A stretch of DNA of 64,000 bases from Micromonospora coxensis (GCF_900090295.1 NZ_LT607753.1:4092001-4156000), one strand, 5' to 3'; positions 16,952-26,555 are shown, numbered from the stretch's first letter. The notes: generated by a model from the letters alone, not told the origin. Numbers and translations are program-made.

Positions 16952-18301
16952 TCACCATGCGGTGTCCGTGCTCCTTCCGGGGTCGGGCCACCGTGCGGGG
17001 GCCGGGGTGGACGGGGTGCCGGGACGGCCCGCGCTCAGCGCCTCCAGCGCGGCGTCCCGGTCGACGGCGGGGCGAGGCTTCGGGGTGGGATCCGGGTCGC
17101 GCACCGGGTCGGCCTCCGGAGCGCGGCCGGCGGTGGTGACCAGCGCGGCCAGGCCGGTGGTCAGCGGTACGGCGGCGATCAGCCCCAGCGTCGCCACCGC
17201 GCTGCGGACGATCTCCTGGGCCAGGAACTCGCTGGTGAGGATCTGCCCCACCGGCCGGCTGTCGGCGGTCAGCAGGAGCAGCAGCGGCAGCGAGGCGCCG
17301 GCGTAGGCGAGCACGATGGTGTTCACCGTGGAGGCGATGTGCGCCCGGCCGACCCGGGTGGCGGCCCGGTAGAGCTGCATCCGGGACAGCCCGGGGTTGG
17401 CGTGCGCCAGCTCGGTGACGGTGGCCGCCTGGGTGACCGTGACGTCGTCGAGCACGCCGAGCGAGCCGATGATGATGCCGGCCAGCAGCAGCCCGTGCAG
17501 GTCCACGTCGCGCTGGTACATCGACAGCGTGGTGGCCTCCTCGCTGCCGAACCCGGTCAGGTGCGCGGCGGCGGTGGCCAGGCTGCCGAGGACTCCGGTC
17601 AGCACCAGGCTGCCGAGGGTGCCGAGGACGGCCACGGACGTCTGCGCGGTGATCCCGTGGGTGAGGTACAGCACCACGAACATGATCAGGGCGGAGCCGG
17701 TGATCGCGATCAGCAGCGGCGAGCCGCCGCCGGAGATGCCCGGCACCACGAAGGTGAGGAGGATGGCGAAGCTCGCGGCCAGCCCGGCGAGCGCCGCGAG
17801 GCCGCGCAGCCGCCCGAACGCCACGATCGCGGCCGCGAAGAGCGCCACCAGCCAGATCAGCGGTTCCCCCCGCTGGTGCTCGGCGATGTTGTAGCTGCTG
17901 GCCGTCGGGTCCGCCGGGTCGGTCAGCTCCACCAGCACGACCTCGTCGCCCACGGCGACGGTCGGTGCGCCCGGGCCGGCCGGCACCGGCGTCTGGACCT
18001 GCTGGCCGGCGTCCGGGCCCTGCTCGACCTTGACCGTCACCGTCCCGCACGGGCCGTCGGCCGTGCCGGGCGACCCCTCGGGCGCCTCCGGCGTCGGCGG
18101 GCAGGGCTCGGTCACCACCCGGGTCACCGTGCCGTGGTAGCGCGGCACGTCACCGCCGGTGTCCTTCGTCGGCGTGTCCCGCGGCCAGAGCACCAGCGCG
18201 ACGATCACCGTGAGGACGAACAGCGGCACCACCGTCGCGACGAGGATCCGTCGCACCCCCGGCGGGGTGGACGGAGCGGGACGGGTGTGGTCGGCGCCCA
18301 T
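16952..18301 (-). CDS. YibE/F family membrane protein
   Basis: A 449-aa integral membrane protein of the YibE/F family. One N-terminal helix (residues 19-38) anchors an extracytoplasmic segment (about 40-135, containing a CP...C pair and the VLVELTDP motif). Seven or eight helices follow from residue 145, including the family's RMQLYRAATRVGRAHIASTVNT stretch. The biochemical role is unknown in general. It is divergent from the copper ATPase gene across a 299-bp gap. It is not obviously linked to the riboswitch gene, which lies about 300 bp beyond its stop. Confidence 0.87.
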   Translation of the reverse strand: MGADHTRPAPSTPPGVRRILVATVVPLFVLTVIVALVLWPRDTPTKDTGGDVPRYHGTVTRVVTEPCPPTPEAPEGSPGTADGPCGTVTVKVEQGPDAGQQVQTPVPAGPGAPTVAVGDEVVLVELTDPADPTASSYNIAEHQRGEPLIWLVALFAAAIVAFGRLRGLAALAGLAASFAILLTFVVPGISGGGSPLLIAITGSALIMFVVLYLTHGITAQTSVAVLGTLGSLVLTGVLGSLATAAAHLTGFGSEEATTLSMYQRDVDLHGLLLAGIIIGSLGVLDDVTVTQAATVTELAHANPGLSRMQLYRAATRVGRAHIASTVNTIVLAYAGASLPLLLLLTADSRPVGQILTSEFLAQEIVRSAVATLGLIAAVPLTTGLAALVTTAGRAPEADPVRDPDPTPKPRPAVDRDAALEALSAGRPGTPSTPAPARWPDPGRSTDTAW

Positions 18302-18600
18302 TGCGAGTCTCCCAACGATCCAGAGCGAGGTACGTGTCAGCCGGCTGGTCGGTTCAGCGGATGGTGCCGGATGTCGTCGTCGACGCCCCCGGATCGCCGG
18401 GGAGTGCCGGCGTCGTCACGTACCGCGAGCGGACGTCGTGTCCGCCGGGTGGCGACGGGCCGACGACGGGCCCCGGCGCGGTACGCGGGGCGGTCGCGGC
18501 GGTGGGCGCAGGCGTCATCGTCGGTGAATGGTAGCCAGGGTGGGTGTCGGCTCGCCCGGTTCGCCCTGCCCGGAGCGCGCCGAAGCGGCATGTTGGAGGC
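18302..18600. other. Divergent intergenic region, no gene seen
   Basis: This 299-bp gap lies between the divergent YibE/F and CopB-type genes. I see no convincing reading frame, tRNA or CsoR-type palindrome here. It should carry the two promoters. The last bases (TTGGAGG) are the ribosome-binding site of the ATPase. Confidence 0.5.
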
Positions 18601-20625
18601 ATGGAGCAGCATGCCGGGCACGGTCAGCAGGGCGGGCGACACGGCGGGCACGACAAGCACGCCGGCCACGATCCCGAGATGTTCCGTCGCCGGTTCTGGG
18701 TCTGCCTGGTGCTGACCCTGCCGGTGGTGCTCGTCGGCGACATGGTGATGGACTGGTTCGGGTACTCCCTGGAGTTCCCGGGGCGCTCGCTGGTCGGGCC
18801 GGTGCTCGGCTCGGTGGTCTTCTGGTGGGGCGGCTGGCCGTTCCTGATCGGGGCCGTCCGCGAGGTGCGCGACCGGGCCCCGGGGATGATGCTGCTGGTC
18901 GCGATGGCGATCACGGTGGCGTACGTGGCCTCGCTGGCGACCAGCCTCGGCGCGTTCGACCTGGACTTCTGGTGGGAGCTGGCCGCCCTGGTCACCATCA
19001 TGCTGCTGGGCCACTGGCAGGAGATGAAGGCCATCGGGCAGGCCCGGGGCGCGCTCGCCGCGCTGGCCGCCCTGCTGCCCGACGACGCCGAGCGGGTCGG
19101 CCCGGACGGGGCCGTCGAGCGGGTGCCGGTCGCGGCGCTGAGCGTCGAGGACGTCGTGCTGGTCCGTCCCGGTGGCCGGGTGCCGGCCGACGGGCGGGTC
19201 GTCGAGGGCTCGGCCGAGCTGGACGAGTCGATGGTCACCGGGGAGTCCCGGCCGGTGACCCGCGAGGTGGGGGACCGGGTGGTGGCCGGCACCGTCGCCA
19301 CCGACTCGGCGATCCGGGTCCGTGTCGAGGCCGTCGGCGACCAGACCACGCTGGCCGGGATCCAGCGCCTGGTGGCCCAGGCCCAGCAGTCCGGTGGGCG
19401 GGCCCAGGTGCTCGCGGACCGGTTCGCGGCGCTGCTGTTCTACATCGCCACCGCCACCGCCGTGCTGACCGCCGTGGCCTGGTCCGCGCTGGGCGACCGG
19501 GACCAGGCGGTGGTGCGGACCGTCACGGTCCTGGTGATCGCCTGCCCGCACGCGCTGGGGCTGGCGATCCCGCTGGTGATCGCGCTCTCCACCGGGATCG
19601 CCGCCCGGTCCGGGGTGCTGGTCCGCGACCAGCTCGCGCTGGAGCGGATGCGGACCGTCGACGCGGTGCTCTTCGACAAGACCGGCACGCTGACGAAGGG
19701 CGAGCACGTGGTCACCGGGGTGGCCGCCGTGCCGGGCACCAGCGAGGACGAGGTGCTGCGGCTGGCCGCCGGGGTGGAGGCCGAGAGCGAGCACCCGCTG
19801 GCCCGGGCGATCGTCACGGCCGCCGCCGACCGTGGCGGCCCGGCCCCGGCCACCGGCTTCCGGTCGCTGCCGGGCCGCGGCGTGCGCGCCGAGATCGACG
19901 GTACGGCGTACGCGGTGGGTGGGCCGGCCCACCTGCGCGAGCAGGGGCTGACGCTGCCCGACGCGCTGACCCCGGAGGCCCGCCGCTGGGCGGAGCGCGG
20001 GGCGGCGGTGCTGCACCTGGTCCGCCTGCCGGACACCGTCCTCGGTCTGCTCGCCCTCGCCGACGAGGTGCGACCCGAGGCGCGGGAGGCGGTCGTCACG
20101 CTGCGCGCCGAGGGGATCCGGACCATCGCGATGATCACCGGGGACGCCCGGCCGGTCGCCGACGCCGTCGCCGCCGACCTCGGGTTCCGCCCGGGTGACG
20201 AGGTCTTCGCCGAGGTGCTCCCGGCCGACAAGGACGAGAAGGTGACCGAACTCCAGCGCCGGGGGCTGCGGGTCGCCATGGTCGGCGACGGGGTCAACGA
20301 CGCGCCGGCGCTGGCCCGGGCGGACGTGGGCATCGCGATCGGGGCCGGCACCGACGTGGCGATCGAGTCGGCCGGGGTGGTGCTCGCCTCCTCCGACCCG
20401 CGCGGGGTCGGTGGCGTGGTCCGGCTCTCCCGGGCCGCGTACCGGAAGATGCTGCAGAACCTGGCCTGGGCGGCCGGCTACAACGTGGTGGCGCTGCCGC
20501 TGGCGGCCGGCGTGCTGGCCGGGGTCGGGCTGACGCTCGGCCCGGCGCTCGCCGCCGTGCTGATGTCCGGCTCGACGATCGTGGTGGCGCTCAACGCGCA
20601 ACTGCTGCGGCGGGTACGCCTCTGA
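18601..20625 (+). CDS. copB: Heavy-metal P1B-type ATPase with CPH motif (CopB-like)
   Basis: A 674-aa P-type ATPase that would export Cu (or another soft metal) from the cytoplasm. The His-rich N-terminus (EQHAGHGQQGGRHGGHDKHAGHD) replaces the usual HMA domain. The membrane metal site is C315-P-H317, characteristic of the CopB/P1B-3 group. The phosphorylated Asp is D359 (DKTGT), with SEHPLA and MVGDGVNDAPAL hinge motifs. The ATG at 18601 has TTGGAGG directly upstream; an upstream ATG (18544) would add unrelated arginine-rich residues. It heads a group of copper-related genes. Direct CsoR control is not evident. Confidence 0.92.
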   Translation: MEQHAGHGQQGGRHGGHDKHAGHDPEMFRRRFWVCLVLTLPVVLVGDMVMDWFGYSLEFPGRSLVGPVLGSVVFWWGGWPFLIGAVREVRDRAPGMMLLVAMAITVAYVASLATSLGAFDLDFWWELAALVTIMLLGHWQEMKAIGQARGALAALAALLPDDAERVGPDGAVERVPVAALSVEDVVLVRPGGRVPADGRVVEGSAELDESMVTGESRPVTREVGDRVVAGTVATDSAIRVRVEAVGDQTTLAGIQRLVAQAQQSGGRAQVLADRFAALLFYIATATAVLTAVAWSALGDRDQAVVRTVTVLVIACPHALGLAIPLVIALSTGIAARSGVLVRDQLALERMRTVDAVLFDKTGTLTKGEHVVTGVAAVPGTSEDEVLRLAAGVEAESEHPLARAIVTAAADRGGPAPATGFRSLPGRGVRAEIDGTAYAVGGPAHLREQGLTLPDALTPEARRWAERGAAVLHLVRLPDTVLGLLALADEVRPEAREAVVTLRAEGIRTIAMITGDARPVADAVAADLGFRPGDEVFAEVLPADKDEKVTELQRRGLRVAMVGDGVNDAPALARADVGIAIGAGTDVAIESAGVVLASSDPRGVGGVVRLSRAAYRKMLQNLAWAAGYNVVALPLAAGVLAGVGLTLGPALAAVLMSGSTIVVALNAQLLRRVRL

Positions 20626-20654
20626 CTCCGCCCGGGGTCGGTTAGCGTTGTCGG

Positions 20655-21176
20655 GTGCGGACGGCGACGGTGGCGACGACCGGGTGGTGGACCCGGCTGC
20701 TGCTGCTCGTCTGCACCCTGCTCGGACTGGCCGCCATGCACACCATCGGCCACGGCGGGCACGGCTCCGGCCACCCCGACGGCCACGCCGTCGCGCAGGG
20801 CCCGGTGCCACCGGCCGGGGCCCACGTCACCGCTGCGGAGGTCCGGGTCGAGCGGCCGGGGACGCCGGCCGTGGCGGGAGCCGCCACCACGACCACCGTC
20901 GTGCCGGTGGCCGGTGACGGGTGCCCGGACGACGGCTGCCGGCACGGGGCGGCGCTGCCCGCCGGTGACCCGGACGGTCACCCCGGGGCGTGGGGCGTCT
21001 GCCTGGCGGTGCTCGGCACGCTGACGGTGACCCTGCTGCTCGCGGCGCTGCTGCTCCGGTGGGGACGACCGCGCTCCGGCGCCCACCACCCCGCCGGGCG
21101 GTGGGTCGGGTCGCGCGCGCCTCCGGGCCGCCCCGTCGGCCTCCGGCTCGCCACGGTGTCGGTGCTGCGCAGATAG
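20655..21176 (+). CDS. DUF6153 family membrane protein
   Basis: A 173-aa protein with two transmembrane helices: residues 11-30 (WTRLLLLVCTLLGLAAMHTIGH) and about 115-135 (GVCLAVLGTLTVTLLLAALLL). The loop between them is His/Gly-rich with a CPDDGC pair, so it may bind metal. The MHTIGH signature after the first helix is typical of actinobacterial DUF6153 proteins, which recur next to DUF305 and copper genes. Starts at a GTG, 29 bp after the CopB stop. Function is unknown; a periplasmic metal-handling role is inferred from composition and neighbours. Confidence 0.78.
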   Translation: MRTATVATTGWWTRLLLLVCTLLGLAAMHTIGHGGHGSGHPDGHAVAQGPVPPAGAHVTAAEVRVERPGTPAVAGAATTTTVVPVAGDGCPDDGCRHGAALPAGDPDGHPGAWGVCLAVLGTLTVTLLLAALLLRWGRPRSGAHHPAGRWVGSRAPPGRPVGLRLATVSVLRR

Positions 21177-21245
21177 GACGCCCCGGCGCGGTTCCGCCGC
21201 GCCCGCCGTCCGCTGCGTCCGTCCTGACACCGAAAGGTTCGAATC

Positions 21246-21884
21246 ATGCTCACTCGTACCATCGCGCGCCGTGCCGCCCTGGCCGGCGTCGCCGGCGCCG
21301 CCGTCCTCGCCCTCGCCGCCTGCGGCGGCGGCGACCACTCGTCCGACTCCGGCCACGGCATGCCGGGCGCCGGCGCCACCACCGGCGCCGCCTCCGCGAG
21401 CGCCGCGGCCGGCTTCGACGACGACGACGTGATGTTCGCGCAGATGATGATCCCGCACCACCAGCAGGCGGTGCAGATGTCCGAGCTGGCCGACGGCCGG
21501 GCCCAGGACCCGGAGGTCAAGAAGCTCGCCGCGGAGATCAAGGCGGCGCAGGCCCCGGAGATCGCCACCATGACCGGTTGGCTGAACGCCTGGGGTCGAC
21601 CGGTGCCGTCCGGCAGCCCGGACACCGGCGGTCACATGGACCACGGCGGCATGTCGGGGATGATGTCCGACGCCGACATGGCGAAGTTGAAGGCCGCCTC
21701 CGGCACGGAGTTCGACCGGCAGTTCGTCACCATGATGATCGCCCACCACGAGGGTGCGATCACCATGGCCAAGCAGGAGATCGCCAACGGCGCCAACGCC
21801 GAGGCCAAGGCCATGGCGCAGCAGATCGTCACCGCCCAGCAGGGCGAGATCGACGCCATGAACAAGATCCTCGCCCGGCTCTGA
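21246..21884 (+). CDS. DUF305 lipoprotein (copper-island ferritin-like)
   Basis: A 212-aa lipoprotein. A lipobox (LALAAC) places the mature Cys near residue 26. Two DUF305 halves follow, each with the metal-binding-looking pattern MMIPHHQQAVQMSEL (about residues 75-90) and MMIAHHEGAITMAKQE (about 160-175). A methionine/histidine-rich stretch (HMDHGGMSGMMSDADM) lies between them. DUF305 proteins are frequent neighbours of copper exporters and are thought to bind Cu outside the membrane. The gene probably belongs with copB and DUF6153. It ends at a strong hairpin. Confidence 0.9.
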   Translation: MLTRTIARRAALAGVAGAAVLALAACGGGDHSSDSGHGMPGAGATTGAASASAAAGFDDDDVMFAQMMIPHHQQAVQMSELADGRAQDPEVKKLAAEIKAAQAPEIATMTGWLNAWGRPVPSGSPDTGGHMDHGGMSGMMSDADMAKLKAASGTEFDRQFVTMMIAHHEGAITMAKQEIANGANAEAKAMAQQIVTAQQGEIDAMNKILARL

Positions 21885-21900
21885 GCCACCCGGCCGGGGA

Positions 21901-21930
21901 CGCCCGGGGCCCGCTCACGGGTCCCGGGCG
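21901..21930. terminator. Bidirectional hairpin terminator
   Basis: A 13-bp GC-rich stem (CGCCCGGGGCCCG with one G-T wobble) and CTCA loop lies 16 bp after the DUF305 stop, between it and the convergent SHOCT gene. Confidence 0.7.
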
Positions 21931-21979
21931 CTCCGCCGTACGGCCCGGGTGGGCCGTCGGCTCGTCGTGGGCGGAGCGG

Positions 21980-22204
21980 TCAGCCGGCGGTCCGTAGCAC
22001 GTCCCGGCGTCGGTGGTACTCCTCGTCGTCGATCTCGCCGCGCGCGTAGCGCTCGTCGAGGATCGTCCGCGCGGTGGAGTCCACCGGCGTCCGGGGCTGC
22101 TCCCGGGTCAGGCGGTACGCCAGATAACCCAGTCCCGCCAGCACGGCCAGCGCCAGCAGCGTCCAGACCCACATGGCGCCCATCATCGGGCCGTACCCCA
22201 TCAT
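21980..22204 (-). CDS. SHOCT-domain small membrane protein
   Basis: A 74-aa protein with one transmembrane helix (MWVWTLLALAVLAGLGYLAY, about residues 10-30) preceded by Met-rich MMGYGPMMG. A C-terminal SHOCT domain follows (ILDERYARGEIDDEEYHRRRDVL). SHOCT mini-domains probably mediate oligomerisation. The Met-rich start and the position beside csoR suggest a copper link. It lies 127 bp downstream of csoR on the same strand, so it may be co-transcribed and CsoR-regulated. Confidence 0.85.
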   Translation of the reverse strand: MMGYGPMMGAMWVWTLLALAVLAGLGYLAYRLTREQPRTPVDSTARTILDERYARGEIDDEEYHRRRDVLRTAG

Positions 22205-22331
22205 GGCCGCCCTCCGTCCACGACTCGGGTGGCCGGTCCGGTGCTCCGGTGGCGCCGGTCCCGGTCGCCACCTGCGACGGTAGTCCCGCGCGCCGCCCGG
22301 CGGTCGGGCCGAAGGTCCCGACGTGGGCGGT

Positions 22332-22631
22332 TCAGCCGCGCTTCATCAGGCGGCCGACGGCGGCCATCATCTCGCTGGCCATCTCGTCGGCCCGGCCCTC
22401 GGCGGCGCCCTCGTGCATGCAGTGCCGGGCGTGCCCGTCGAGCAGGCCGAGGGCGACCTTGTCCAGCGCGGCCTGGATCGCGGAGATCTGGGTGAGCACG
22501 TCGATGCAGTACCGGTCGTCGTCGACCATCTTCTCGATGCCACGGACCTGCCCCTCCACGCGGCGCAGCCGCGCGAGCAGTTGGTCCTTGCTGGCGCTGT
22601 AGCCCCGGGTCGGGGTGCTCGGTGTGGTCAT
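22332..22631 (-). CDS. csoR: Copper-sensing repressor CsoR
   Basis: A 99-aa all-helical CsoR/RcnR-family repressor. The Cu(I) ligand pattern matches CsoR: C42 (RYCIDVLTQI), H67 and C71 (HARHC), with the same spacing as C36/H61/C65 of the Mycobacterium tuberculosis protein. R-rich helix 1 (LLARLRRVEGQVRGIEKM) contacts DNA. Copper binding releases the operator. It is divergent from copZ, and two GC-rich palindromes lie in the 96-bp gap, so it should control both itself and the copZ-copA operon. Confidence 0.95.
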   Translation of the reverse strand: MTTPSTPTRGYSASKDQLLARLRRVEGQVRGIEKMVDDDRYCIDVLTQISAIQAALDKVALGLLDGHARHCMHEGAAEGRADEMASEMMAAVGRLMKRG

Positions 22632-22642
22632 GATGACAAGGA

Positions 22643-22667
22643 TAGCGTACCCCTAGGGGGTATGCTA
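22643..22667. promoter_or_regulatory. CsoR-type operator 1
   Basis: A 25-bp inverted repeat with core TACCCCTAGGGGGTA (22648-22662) flanked by TAGCG and TGCTA. This is the classic CsoR site form: a TACC-rich half-site, a G-tract and its complement. It starts 11 bp upstream of the csoR start codon. Confidence 0.85.
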
Positions 22668-22680
22668 CCGTCACTGGGCG

Positions 22681-22702
22681 AGCTACCCCAGGGGGGTATA
22701 GC
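22681..22702. promoter_or_regulatory. CsoR-type operator 2
   Basis: A 22-bp inverted repeat with core TACCCCAGGGGGGTA (22684-22698) and flanking AGC/GC. It lies 26 bp before the copZ start and 13 bp from operator 1. The paired sites suggest one each for csoR and copZ, or cooperative binding. Confidence 0.85.
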
Positions 22703-22727
22703 ATCGCCTCAGGAGAGGAGAACTGCC

Positions 22728-22937
22728 ATGGTCACCACCACGTACCAGGTGAAGGGCATGACCTGCGGGCACTGCGTCAACTCGGTCAGCACCGAGGTGG
22801 GCGCGATCCAGGGCGTCCGGGACGTCCAGGTCGACCTGGCCACCGGCCAGGTCACCGTCACCAGCGAGAGCCCGCTGGACACCGACTCCGTACGCGCCGC
22901 GGTCGACGAGGCCGGGTACGACCTCGTCGAGGCGTGA
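22728..22937 (+). CDS. copZ: Copper chaperone CopZ (HMA domain)
   Basis: A 69-aa single HMA domain with the metal motif M11-T-C13-G-H-C16 in the first loop and the usual ferredoxin-like pattern. It should carry Cu(I) to CopA in the cytoplasm. The ATG at 22728 follows AGGAGAGGAG. It is the first gene of the CsoR-controlled set: the secreted protein starts 35 bp after its stop, and copA follows that. Confidence 0.94.
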   Translation: MVTTTYQVKGMTCGHCVNSVSTEVGAIQGVRDVQVDLATGQVTVTSESPLDTDSVRAAVDEAGYDLVEA

Positions 22938-22972
22938 CGGGTCACCCGACCCGAGAGAACCGAGGTACCACG

Positions 22973-23965
22973 ATGAACACGGCGACGAAGCTGAGCGGTT
23001 TCGCCCTCGGCCTCGCGGCGGTGTTCGGCACGGCGTACGGGGTCGGCCACCTGGCCGGCCCCGTCACCCCGGCCGCCGACACCCGCCACGACTCCGCCGG
23101 CGCCCACTCCGACGACTCCCACGACGGTGGCGGCCAGGCCACCGCCACCGACCACCTCCCGGGCGGCCTGCTCGTCTCCGACCGGGGCTACACCCTGCAA
23201 CCGGTGGCCGCCCCGACCGGCGAGTTCGCCTTCCGGATCACCGGCCCCGACGGCGCCCCGGTCACCCGGTACGACGTCGCCCACGACAAGCGCATGCACC
23301 TGATCGTCGCCCGGCGCGACCTCTCCGGCTTCCGGCACGTCCACCCCGAGCTGGACGCGGACGGCACCTGGCGGGTCGACTCGCCGCTCGACGGGCCGGG
23401 CGTCTGGCGCGCCTTCGCCGACTTCACCCCGACCGGCGGACAGCCGCTCACCCTCGGGGTCGACGTGGCCGTTCCCGGCACGCTGACGCCCCGGCCGCTG
23501 CCCGCCCCGGCGACCAGCACCACGGTCGACGGCTACACGGTCACCCTCGGCGGGACCCCGCAGCCGGGCCGGACCAGCACCCTGACCCTGACCATCAGCC
23601 GGGACGGGAAGCCGGTCACCGACCTGGAGCCCTACCTGGGGGCGTACGGGCACCTGGTGGCGCTGCGCCAGGGCGACCTGGCGTACCTGCACGTGCACCC
23701 GGAGGGGGTGCCCGGCGACGGGCGTACCCCGGCCGGCCCGGCGGTGAGCTTCGCCGCCGAGGTGCCCTCCACCGGCGCCTACCGGCTCTACCTCGACTTC
23801 CGGCACGGCGGCGCGGTGCACACCGCCGAGTTCACCGTGGTGGCCGGCGACACCGCCGCCGCCCCGATCGCCACCGCCGCCCCGACCGCCCCCGCGACCA
23901 CTCCGGCCGCACCCACCCCGACCGCCGACGCCGGCCACGGCGCCCCCGGTCACGGGCACAGCTGA
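22973..23965 (+). CDS. Secreted His-rich protein of the copper operon
   Basis: A 330-aa exported protein. A signal/anchor segment ([23 protein letters not shown]) is followed by a His/Asp-rich stretch ([19 protein letters not shown]), then two similar beta-sandwich-like parts. Each part carries the recurring HxH motifs FRHVHPEL (about residue 120) and AYLHVHPEG (about 240). The tail is Ala/Pro/Thr-rich and ends HGAPGHGHS. It is common between copZ and copA in actinobacteria and likely binds copper outside the membrane. The ATG at 22973 has GAGG upstream. No named domain is assigned. Confidence 0.85.
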   Translation: MNTATKLSGFALGLAAVFGTAYGVGHLAGPVTPAADTRHDSAGAHSDDSHDGGGQATATDHLPGGLLVSDRGYTLQPVAAPTGEFAFRITGPDGAPVTRYDVAHDKRMHLIVARRDLSGFRHVHPELDADGTWRVDSPLDGPGVWRAFADFTPTGGQPLTLGVDVAVPGTLTPRPLPAPATSTTVDGYTVTLGGTPQPGRTSTLTLTISRDGKPVTDLEPYLGAYGHLVALRQGDLAYLHVHPEGVPGDGRTPAGPAVSFAAEVPSTGAYRLYLDFRHGGAVHTAEFTVVAGDTAAAPIATAAPTAPATTPAAPTPTADAGHGAPGHGHS

Positions 23966-23979
23966 CAGGAGGTGCAGCG

Positions 23980-26238
23980 ATGACATCGACCGCCAAGTCG
24001 CTGCCGGTCGCCCCGAACCTGATCGAACTCGCGATCGGCGGCATGACCTGCGCGTCCTGCGCCGCCCGGATCGAGAAGAAGCTCAACCGGATGGAGGGCG
24101 TCGAGGCCACCGTCAACTACGCGACCGAGAAGGCCACCGTCCGGTACGCCGACGACGTCACCCCGGACGACCTGATCGCCACGGTGGAGAAGACCGGCTA
24201 CACCGCCGTCCTGCCGCCCCCGCCCACCCCGGCCGGCGTCGCCGAGCCGGCCGCCGAACCGGTGGACGAGCTGCGTGGCCTGCGTACCCGGCTGTGGGTG
24301 TCGGTGGCGCTGGCCGTGCCGGTGGTCCTGCTGGCGATGGTCCCGGCCTGGCAGTTCACCCACTGGCAGTGGCTGTCGCTGACCCTGGCCGCCCCGGTGG
24401 TCGTCTACGGCGGGCTGCCGTTCCACCGGGCCGCCTGGATCAACCTGCGGCACGGCGCGGCCACCATGGACACCCTGGTGTCGCTCGGCACCCTGGCCGC
24501 GTTCGGCTGGTCGCTCTGGGCGCTCTTCCTCGGCACCGCCGGGACGCCCGGCATGACCCACCCCTTCAGCTTCGACATCGCCCGCACCGACGGCGCGGGC
24601 AACATCTACCTGGAGGCGGCGGCCGGCGTCACCGTCTTCATCCTGGCCGGGCGTTACTTCGAGGCCCGGTCCAAGCGGACCGCCGGCGCCGCCCTGCGCG
24701 CCCTGCTGGAACTCGGCGCGAAGGACGTCGCGGTGCTGCGCGGCGGTGCCGAGACCCGGATCCCGGTCGACCAGCTCGCGGTGGGGGACCGGTTCGTGGT
24801 CCGCCCCGGCGAGAAGATCGCCACCGACGGGGTGGTCGACGAGGGCACCTCGGCCGTCGACGCCAGCATGCTGACCGGCGAGTCGGTGCCGGTCGAGGTC
24901 GGCCCCGGCGACACCGTGGTCGGGGCGACGGTCAACGCCGGCGGCCGGCTGGTGGTCACCGCCACCCGGGTCGGCGCGGACACCCAGCTCGCCCAGATGG
25001 CGAAGCTCGTCGAGCAGGCGCAGACCGGCAAGGCGGCCGTGCAGCGCCTCGCCGACCGGATCTCCGGGGTCTTCGTCCCGATCGTGATCGCGCTGGCGGC
25101 CGGCACGCTCGGCTGGTGGCTCGGCAGCGGCGCGGGCCCGACCGCGGCCTTCACCGCCGCCGTGGCCGTGCTGATCATCGCCTGCCCGTGCGCCCTCGGC
25201 CTGGCCACGCCGACGGCGCTGCTGGTCGGCACCGGGCGCGGCGCCCAGCTCGGCATCCTGATCAAGGGGCCGGAGGTGCTGGAGTCGACCCGCCAGGTCG
25301 ACACGGTGGTGCTGGACAAGACCGGCACCGTCACCACCGGTCGGATGACCCTGGTCGACGTGGTCCCCGCCGCCGGTCAGGAGCGTGCCGAGCTGCTCCG
25401 GCTGGCCGGGGCGCTGGAGGCCGGCTCCGAGCACCCGATCGCCCGGGCCGTCGCCGCCGGCGCGGCCGAGGCCGGGGCGCTGCCGCCGGTCACCGGCTTC
25501 GCCAACGCCGAAGGGCTCGGGGTGACCGGCACCGTGGACGGCCGTGACGTGGTCGTCGGCCGGCTCCGGCTGCTGCGCGAGCGCGGTCTCGACGTACCGG
25601 AGGAGGTCGTCCGGGCGGTGACCGACGCGGAGGCCGCCGGCCGGACGGCGGTGCTGGCCGGCTGGGACGGTCGGGCCCGGGGGGTGCTCGCGGTCGCCGA
25701 CGTGGTCAAGCCGACCAGCCGGGCGGCGATCGACGGGCTGCGCGCGCTGGGCCTGACCCCGGTGCTGCTCACCGGCGACAACGCCACGGTCGCCAAGGCG
25801 GTGGCCGCCGAGGTCGGCATCGACGAGGTGATCGCCGAGGTGCTGCCGGCCGACAAGGTCGCCGTGGTCCAGCGGCTCCAGGCGGAGGGGAGGACCGTCG
25901 CCATGGTCGGCGACGGGATCAACGACGCCGCCGCGCTGGCCCAGGCCGACCTGGGGCTGGCCATGGGCACCGGCACCGACGTGGCGATCGAGGCGTCCGA
26001 CCTGACCCTGGTCCGGGGCGACCTCACCGCGGCGGTGGACGCGATCCGGCTCTCCCGCCGGACCCTCGCCACCATCAAGGGCAACCTGTTCTGGGCCTTC
26101 GCCTACAACGTGGCCGCCCTGCCGCTGGCCGCCGCCGGCCTGCTCAACCCGATGATCGCCGGCGCCGCGATGGCCTTCTCGTCGGTCTTCGTGGTGGCCA
26201 ACAGCCTGCGGCTGCGGCGGTTCCGCCCGGTCGGCTGA
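23980..26238 (+). CDS. copA: Copper-exporting P1B-1 ATPase CopA
   Basis: A 752-aa Cu(I) exporter. One N-terminal HMA domain carries M22-T-C24-A-S-C27. Eight membrane helices follow, with the CPC metal site at C402-P-C404. The aspartyl-phosphate residue is D446 (DKTGT), followed by the SEHPIA hinge and [12 protein letters not shown]. CopZ should deliver the ion. The ribosome-binding site AGGAGG sits seven bases upstream of ATG 23980. The gene lies 14 bp after the secreted protein gene, so it is part of the CsoR operon. Unlike the CPH-type ATPase upstream, it is the standard cytoplasmic Cu(I) exporter. Confidence 0.96.
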   Translation: MTSTAKSLPVAPNLIELAIGGMTCASCAARIEKKLNRMEGVEATVNYATEKATVRYADDVTPDDLIATVEKTGYTAVLPPPPTPAGVAEPAAEPVDELRGLRTRLWVSVALAVPVVLLAMVPAWQFTHWQWLSLTLAAPVVVYGGLPFHRAAWINLRHGAATMDTLVSLGTLAAFGWSLWALFLGTAGTPGMTHPFSFDIARTDGAGNIYLEAAAGVTVFILAGRYFEARSKRTAGAALRALLELGAKDVAVLRGGAETRIPVDQLAVGDRFVVRPGEKIATDGVVDEGTSAVDASMLTGESVPVEVGPGDTVVGATVNAGGRLVVTATRVGADTQLAQMAKLVEQAQTGKAAVQRLADRISGVFVPIVIALAAGTLGWWLGSGAGPTAAFTAAVAVLIIACPCALGLATPTALLVGTGRGAQLGILIKGPEVLESTRQVDTVVLDKTGTVTTGRMTLVDVVPAAGQERAELLRLAGALEAGSEHPIARAVAAGAAEAGALPPVTGFANAEGLGVTGTVDGRDVVVGRLRLLRERGLDVPEEVVRAVTDAEAAGRTAVLAGWDGRARGVLAVADVVKPTSRAAIDGLRALGLTPVLLTGDNATVAKAVAAEVGIDEVIAEVLPADKVAVVQRLQAEGRTVAMVGDGINDAAALAQADLGLAMGTGTDVAIEASDLTLVRGDLTAAVDAIRLSRRTLATIKGNLFWAFAYNVAALPLAAAGLLNPMIAGAAMAFSSVFVVANSLRLRRFRPVG

Positions 26239-26316
26239 CCCGCTGCCCCGCCGGTCCCTCCATCGGGGACGGCCCGTCCCGGTGCTCACCGTCGGTGGTC
26301 GCCGGGACGGGACGCG

Positions 26317-26342
26317 GTTTCCCCCGACGGGTCCGGGGGTAC
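26317..26342 (+). promoter_or_regulatory. Putative SigB/SigF-type promoter of csbD (first copy)
   Basis: GTTT at 26317-26320, a 16-nt spacer, then GGGTAC at 26337-26342, matching the GTTT-N14-17-GGGTAT pattern of general-stress sigma factors. It lies about 40 bp before the CsbD start codon, and the same arrangement precedes the second csbD. Confidence 0.6.
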
Positions 26343-26381
26343 CTCCTGGATGTCGAAGCAACGGCTGACCAGGAGGCTCGC

Positions 26382-26555
26382 ATGAGTTACGACGACAAGA
26401 TCGGTAACGCGACCGAGAACACCGCCGGCAAGGTCAAGGAGGGCGTCGGCCGGGCGACGGACAACGAGCGCCTGGAGGCCGAGGGCCGCAACGACCAGGC
26501 CAGCGCCAACCTGAAGCAGGCCGGCGAGAAGATCAAGGACGCCTTCAAGAGCTGA
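26382..26555 (+). CDS. CsbD-family stress protein (first copy)
   Basis: A 57-aa highly charged CsbD-like protein (MSYDDKIGNATENTAGKVKEG...). It is nearly identical in layout to the copy at 60724, ending with the same EKIKDAFKS. CsbD proteins are general-stress proteins of unknown activity, SigB-dependent in Bacillus subtilis. The ATG at 26382 follows AGGAGG at -10. A stress-type promoter lies upstream and a hairpin downstream. Confidence 0.92.
   Translation: MSYDDKIGNATENTAGKVKEGVGRATDNERLEAEGRNDQASANLKQAGEKIKDAFKS

Noticed and set aside
18302..18600. Short frames on both strands before the CopB-type gene
   Set aside because: Poor composition and no ribosome-binding sites; better explained as a divergent promoter region.
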